Below are positions 59,563 through 64,000 of a DNA stretch of 64,000 nucleotides, piece after piece; positions within the stretch are counted from its first letter, which is position 1, and every line of letters starts with the position of its first letter. Below the pieces are notes generated by a model. The model was not told the origin of the DNA, ran no database searches, and saw only the letters and a list, made by a program, of their open reading frames with translations. Both the position numbers and the translations under genes were made by a program. The DNA is from Atrina japonica. Taxonomy: Eukaryota; Mollusca; Bivalvia; Pterioida; Pinnidae. The DNA is taken from contig BROG01000452.1 of the NCBI GenBank assembly GCA_030159075.1, positions 1 to 64,000 of the forward strand, written 5' to 3'.

Positions 59563-59628
59563 ATAACCACTGGGTCGTTGCCAGAGCTGGCGGACCGTTT
59601 GAGTCCTCTCGGTTATACATAAACCCAG
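59563..59628 (-). repeat. Short interspersed repeat R7, copy 2
   Basis: Inverse counterpart of 2,017-2,080 (ACTCAAACGGTCC and TGGCAACGAC read on the minus strand). Confidence 0.5.
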
Positions 59629-59825
59629 TAATATCCCGCTTAGAAATCACTATTTAAATTCAAAACTTCTCGAAAGCTAAGATATTCATTTTATATTGGG
59701 TAAACTCAGACGGATTTGACAGCACATTTAGATTTATAATTATAAATTCATAATTATGATTAAATATAATTTATAATGATACCACTTTTTTCTATCGGAA
59801 ATATATCTATATCAACTACGATCTG

Positions 59826-59870
59826 AACTGAAGAAGTCTGATTGACAGAAACGATCGTCTTGAGTATTTG
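59826..59870 (+). repeat. Hammerhead-like motif H2, copy 1
   Basis: CTGAAGA, AGTCTGATTGACA, GAAA, CGATCGTC. Compared with a hammerhead: core CTGAAGA differs from CTGATGA by one base, stem II GTC/GAC is three pairs, stem III ACG/CGT closes next to a GUC cleavage triplet. Repeated at 60,958. Confidence 0.45.
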
Positions 59871-59913
59871 TTTGGATTTCGGGTATTCATCGAACTAGAA
59901 CGGTTTCCAGAGA

Positions 59914-60190
59914 GCCGACCTGGCTTAGTCGGTAGCGCGCTCGATTCTTGATCGTGAGGTCCAGCCAGCGGCACGTCGGTTTCCCATCCTTCGGATGAGA
60001 GAGTAAAACCGAGTTCCCGTGCCACAGTAGGTGTCGGCACGTTAAAGAACCCTCACTGTTCAATAGCCGTAACTGCCGAGCATAGACCAAATTATGAGGC
60101 CCATTACCGGCATTTGGTGACGTCTTCATATGAGTGAAATATTCTTGGGTGGGACGTTAAACAACAATAAACAAACAAAACAAAAACAGA
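59914..60190 (+). mobile_element. tRNA-derived SINE family S, copy 4
   Basis: Head GCCGACCTGGCTTAGTCGGT with part of the B box deleted (GTGAGGTCCAGCC). Full body and 3' end GGGACGTTAAACAACAATAA and an A-rich tail. Minus-strand frames across it are not genes. Confidence 0.88.
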
Positions 60191-60589
60191 AAAGTGTCCT
60201 TGGAATATTTGCGACGGGTGTGGCGTTCTAACAGGGAATTATAACACCTTCCCAAGAACTGGTCCTATCCCATTTGGGTTCGCAATATTGTTCTTCATGT
60301 TGAGACCATTTACACATATAATTTGTCGTGTTCTAATATTGTTCATTTCATATACATTTCAATATATTCTGACTCATTAAACTGACTTGATTTTATAGTT
60401 TTTGTTTCCAGTTCAAACAGTTTTGTTCATTTCCTCACATTGTTTTGCATTTAATTTATTTTTGGTATCTTGTTCGATTTTCATTTTGATATCGACACCT
60501 CTATACCTTTATAGCATGTAACATCCCATTCATATCTCAAATTTGTATGTGGCTGTGTGTTTGCGTGCGTGTTGGTATATGTGTGCTTT

Positions 60590-60770
60590 TCGTGTAACTT
60601 ATATCATTTCGTCTCGATGAAAGGACAGGTCGTCCCTAAAATTCGGCTATATTTTTGTCCGTGTTGTTATTCATTTTAGCGTTCATATAGCTCATTTCAT
60701 AACTAATTGTGTAGGTCCGACACCCGTGGATAGTTTTGCTAGTTTTAGTAGTTTGGTTTACCTGTTTATT
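60590..60770 (+). repeat. Interspersed repeat R3 with hammerhead-like core, copy B
   Basis: TCTCGATGAAAGGACAGGTC, GTCCCTAAAATT, then TTCATTTTAGCG and GGTCCGACACCCGTGGATAG. Stem II AGGAC/GTCCC survives; the GAAA position is TAAA and the CTGATGA position CGATGA. Confidence 0.6.
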
Positions 60771-62396
60771 TCATACTAAAATAATATTTCAAAAATACAA
60801 CACTGAATTTTAAAATCCCCCAAAGCTATGATAGTCATCTTTTTACAGTTTTTACTCTTAGACTAATTTCGGAATAAATTCAGGTTATGTTTTGCCTACT
60901 ATTGCACCACTGTTTGTTTCAGAACTCCACATCTGTTTTGGATTTGAGCTCGACTGATGAATTATTGACAGAAACGATCGTCTAGATCATTTGTATTGAC
61001 AACTTTTGCAAAACCTATAACTTTGGTATTATGTTCCATTAAAATAACATAAAACCTTACACGTACACATTCGCACACTCACACCCACTCACACACACAA
61101 CCGGATAAAGAATATTTATATGTATAGTTATTTTACGTGCCACGCCTTCCGCCACACGGAACCTTGTTTTTCAGTCTCACAGTTTGTAAGGTAACAATAT
61201 TTACAGACGCATCACGATGTCACAACAAAACGATCATGTGGATGGAAACTAATCAGTTGTTAAGTGCACAAAACGTTAACGAATTCTGTAATTTAGACAT
61301 GATTCAATAAACTAAAGTGAAATAGAATACATATTTATCTTTCTATATCGGAATTTTAATTATAGAAAATTCATTTTAGATTGTCTACGTGAAGTCAAGT
61401 TTATAACCGAAAACAAAGTTAACCTCAAACAGACGCACATAATCTTAATTACACTTAATTCATTCGTATAATGACAATTCCCCCATAAACGATTGATCAC
61501 AATATGCCTTGGGGAAGTCTTGTAAGACTTTGACGTATGCCATTTACATATAAGTTCGTCATGGCGCACCTCAGATGGGTTATTCCAGTATTATATCTAA
61601 TAGATTTAAAAAGAAAAAAAACCTATGAAATAAGTGACAAAGTTAACAAACATAGTTATATAGAATAACTGAACAAGAAATTAATTAAATATTATTGTCA
61701 ACTCATGTCTCTATTACGGCGAACAAACATCTGTAAATTTAATACATTCGTGTTGTTACTGGTTCACCTTTAAAGACGGCTCAATGGCTTAAAAGTCTTG
61801 AAAGAGTTATCTCTCCTTAGGTGTACTAGAACACAGTATTACTGATACACATTCAACATATCGTCCCTATGTCACAAACTTCACTCAATACCCAAATTCA
61901 TTTCTTAAGGAGAGACAAGCAGAATGTATGTTTGAACTGAGCATTTGTACATAGAATTGGACATAATGATGAGAATTATTGCACACTTAAAGAATTATCA
62001 AAAAGTAACTTTGGGAACGTAAGAAATTTGATGTGAATTTGACTATGGACTTTTAGCGGTTGTAACCCTCAACAGAAGATGATCGCTTCTCCAGGACGCG
62101 TGACCCAACCTCTGTATTGTCAGATGGCGGTGATTGACCAATGTTCACCTCATCTGTTCACTGTCTCCAGACGATAAATACTTCGGTATCATTAGTATTT
62201 TATATTAAGGGACTAACGAACGTAGAGGTATTATTATATAATTGATATACTTTGGGTAATATATCAAGAACATCTAAGTCTTAATGAATGAAACGATATC
62301 AAAATAATTAAGTACATATATCAGGTTACAGCATAATTGTTGGTGTGTGACTTAATTTCGCTATATTCGTGGAAAAATACTGCGAAATGAAATGCT
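60771..62396. other. No gene seen; hammerhead-like H2 copy 2
   Basis: Apart from the motif at 60,958-60,996 there is no coding sequence or clear repeat. The minus frame at 61,360-61,569 has no recognisable domain. Confidence 0.45.
60958..60996 (+). repeat. Hammerhead-like motif H2, copy 2
   Basis: CTGATGA, ATTATTGACA, GAAA, CGATCGTC, then TAGATCATTTGT. The conserved core and GUC site are intact, but stem II is destroyed. About 50 bases match copy 1 in the same orientation, 1.13 kb away. Confidence 0.45.
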
Positions 62397-62397
62397 C

Positions 62398-62472
<75 letters not shown>
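62397..62472. repeat. (TA)n microsatellite
   Basis: About 75 bases of TA repeat. Confidence 0.95.
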
Positions 62473-62765
62473 TACCTTATATTTATTTAGTATCACAAAG
62501 GCAATTCGTAACCAATAAAATTATGAAAGTTATTACTCTCCCATTACTCTCCTGTTTTGGAATCGGTCTTGCGCGAAACCTGAGACCCATGAAAAGTTCC
62601 TTAAAAAACGGGAAATTTTATCCACATGAAATCCAAAACTCTACAGTATTTTATTTTATTTTATATATTTTGTAAAAAAATTATAATGGTATTTGGTCAG
62701 GATTTTAACATCCACACCTACAACTCCACCGGATTTCATATGTCTGATTAACCAAATATCAAACA

Positions 62766-62939
62766 GAGCGAGAGAGAGAGAGAGAGGAGAGAGAGGAGAG
62801 AGAGGAGAGAGAGAGAGAGAGAGAGACGAGAGATGAGGAAGAGAGAGGACGAGAGGAGAGAGAGGAGCGAGAGAGAGATGAGAGGAGAGAGGGAGGGGTA
62901 GAGAGAGAGAGGAGAGAGAGAGGAGTGGAGAGAGAGAGA

Positions 62940-62971
<32 letters not shown>

Positions 62972-63131
62972 GAGAGAGGAGAAGAGACGAGAGAGAGATT
63001 GGAGGAGAGAGAGGAGAGAGAGAGAGAGAAGGAGAGAGAGAGAGATGAGAGAAGGAGAGAGAGAGAGAGAAGGAGAGAGAGACAGAGAGAGACACACACA
63101 GAGACAGAGACAGAGAGAGAGAGAGAGAGAT
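62766..63131. repeat. Complex (GA)n tract
   Basis: About 365 bases of GA repeat with GGAGA and CGAGAG variants. All long frames across it (Ser/Leu, Arg/Glu) are artefacts. Confidence 0.95.
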
Positions 63132-63410
63132 GTATTCAAGGAAAATAATATAAAGATAAATTTTAAGAGATATATAGATGCACCAAGATTAAACTTAGAC
63201 TAAAAGTAATCTTGTCACTTGTAATAAACCTTGTTTAAATGTATTGACAGTATTACATTGTATGATTGTATTCCTTTCTTTAATTTTCATTATATTGTTA
63301 AGATTTTGAAAAAAAAAATATGTATATATTGGGGGTTGGGGAGAAAAATGTGGGAAAAGTTGTGGCGTGCATCTCATATTGTCTGTAATTGTAGTAAAAT
63401 ACAAAATATG
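63132..63410. other. No gene seen
   Basis: AT-rich spacer between the (GA)n tract and the terminal minisatellite. Confidence 0.5.
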
Positions 63411-63800
63411 AAGTATATTTATATGAGCTTGATACAACAGTGATTTTGTCTCTGTCTTCTAGTTTATGTATATTTATATGAGCTTGATACAACAGTGATT
63501 TTGTCTCTGTCCTCTAGTTTATGTATATTTATATGAGCTTGATACAACAGTGATTTTGTCTCTGTCCTCTATAGCTTGTGTATATTTATATGAGCTTGAT
63601 ACAACAGTGATTTTGTCTATGTTCTCTATAGCTTGTGTATATTTATATGAGCTTGATACAACAGTGACTCTATAGCTTGTGTACATTTATATGAGCTTGA
63701 TACAACAGTGATTTTGTCTCTGTCCTCTATACTTTATGTATATATATATGAGCTTGATACAACACAGTGAGTTTGTCTATGTCATCTAAAGCTTATGTAT
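63411..63800 (+). repeat. 55-57 bp minisatellite, 7 units
   Basis: Unit TATGTATATTTATATGAGCT, TGATACAACAGTGATTTTGT, CTCTGTCYTCTAG. ATATGAGCTT recurs at 63,421, 63,476, 63,531, 63,588, 63,645, 63,689 and 63,746, so spacings are 55, 55, 57, 57, 44 and 57. Confidence 0.92.
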
Positions 63801-64000
63801 ATTTTGCTTATTACTGTGATTAGTATCAATGTTGTTGTTTTTATCACTGATAAAATGTCAATAAACATTTACATAAACATATAAAGAATAACACTTAATA
63901 TAGTTTTAACTGCAAGAATGAATATTTGTTATATTTGTTAGGTAAATTTATACAAAGAACATCACTGTATAGGTTTATCTGACAGAATGAATATTTGTTT

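Noticed and set aside
62656..63139. Long Ser/Leu and Arg/Glu frames
   Set aside because: They lie inside a (GA)n tract, which has no stops in several frames by composition.

Overview
This is eukaryotic, AT-rich, intron-containing animal DNA. Secreted WAP/Kunitz inhibitor genes, a neurotransmitter-transporter gene, tRNA-derived SINEs with a TTCGGATGAG...GTTAAA-type body, a Penelope-like element and very dense (TA)n, (GA)n and (TG)n microsatellites together suggest a marine mollusc, probably a bivalve. The species assignment is inference. Coding sequence is a small part of the window; most of it is introns, intergenic DNA and layered repeats.

Layout. (1) 1.58-4.36 kb, minus strand: the first four coding exons of an SLC6 sodium-coupled neurotransmitter/amino-acid transporter, running off the left edge. 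(2) 9.28-18.67 kb, plus strand: a complete five-exon gene for a secreted protein with signal peptide, WAP domain, Kunitz domain, basic linker and second Kunitz domain. Its 5.4 kb second intron holds a degenerate Penelope-like element (11.06-12.69 kb, minus) followed by a candidate hammerhead ribozyme. (3) 20.7-21.9 kb: a segment bounded by an exact 20-nt inverted repeat. (4) 21.9-25.9 kb, minus: a broken non-LTR retrotransposon with an L1-like ORF1 and an RT ORF2, interrupted by a short MITE-like insertion and abutting an oppositely oriented LINE fragment. (5) 26-39 kb: repeats, SINEs and microsatellites with no convincing gene. (6) 39.04-47.60 kb, plus: a single-pass membrane protein with a long Ser/Asn/Pro/Arg-rich cytoplasmic tail carrying two PPPY motifs; the transmembrane and tail exons are firm, the first exon is inferred. 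(7) 48.7-49.7 kb: a 55-bp minisatellite. (8) 56.10-58.17 kb, minus: a second WAP gene (signal peptide exon plus two half-WAP exons) whose exon phases copy those of the first WAP gene; its 3' end was not found. (9) 58.4-64 kb: SINE, hammerhead-like motifs, large (CT)n and (GA)n tracts and a second 55-bp minisatellite.

The two WAP genes look like paralogues: both have a phase-0 intron after the signal peptide, a phase-1 intron between WAP cysteines 4 and 5, and a phase-1 exit. Kunitz and WAP domains usually inhibit serine proteases, so defence or extracellular-matrix/shell protection are plausible roles, but this is family knowledge and not shown here. The least expected signal is several hammerhead-like RNA cores: one well-formed minus-strand candidate at 10,770-10,809 next to the Penelope-like element, an older repeat family with CUGAUGA and GAAA cores around a 5-bp stem (three copies), and a direct pair at 59.83 and 60.96 kb. 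All coordinates were read by eye from the sequence; no searches were run.
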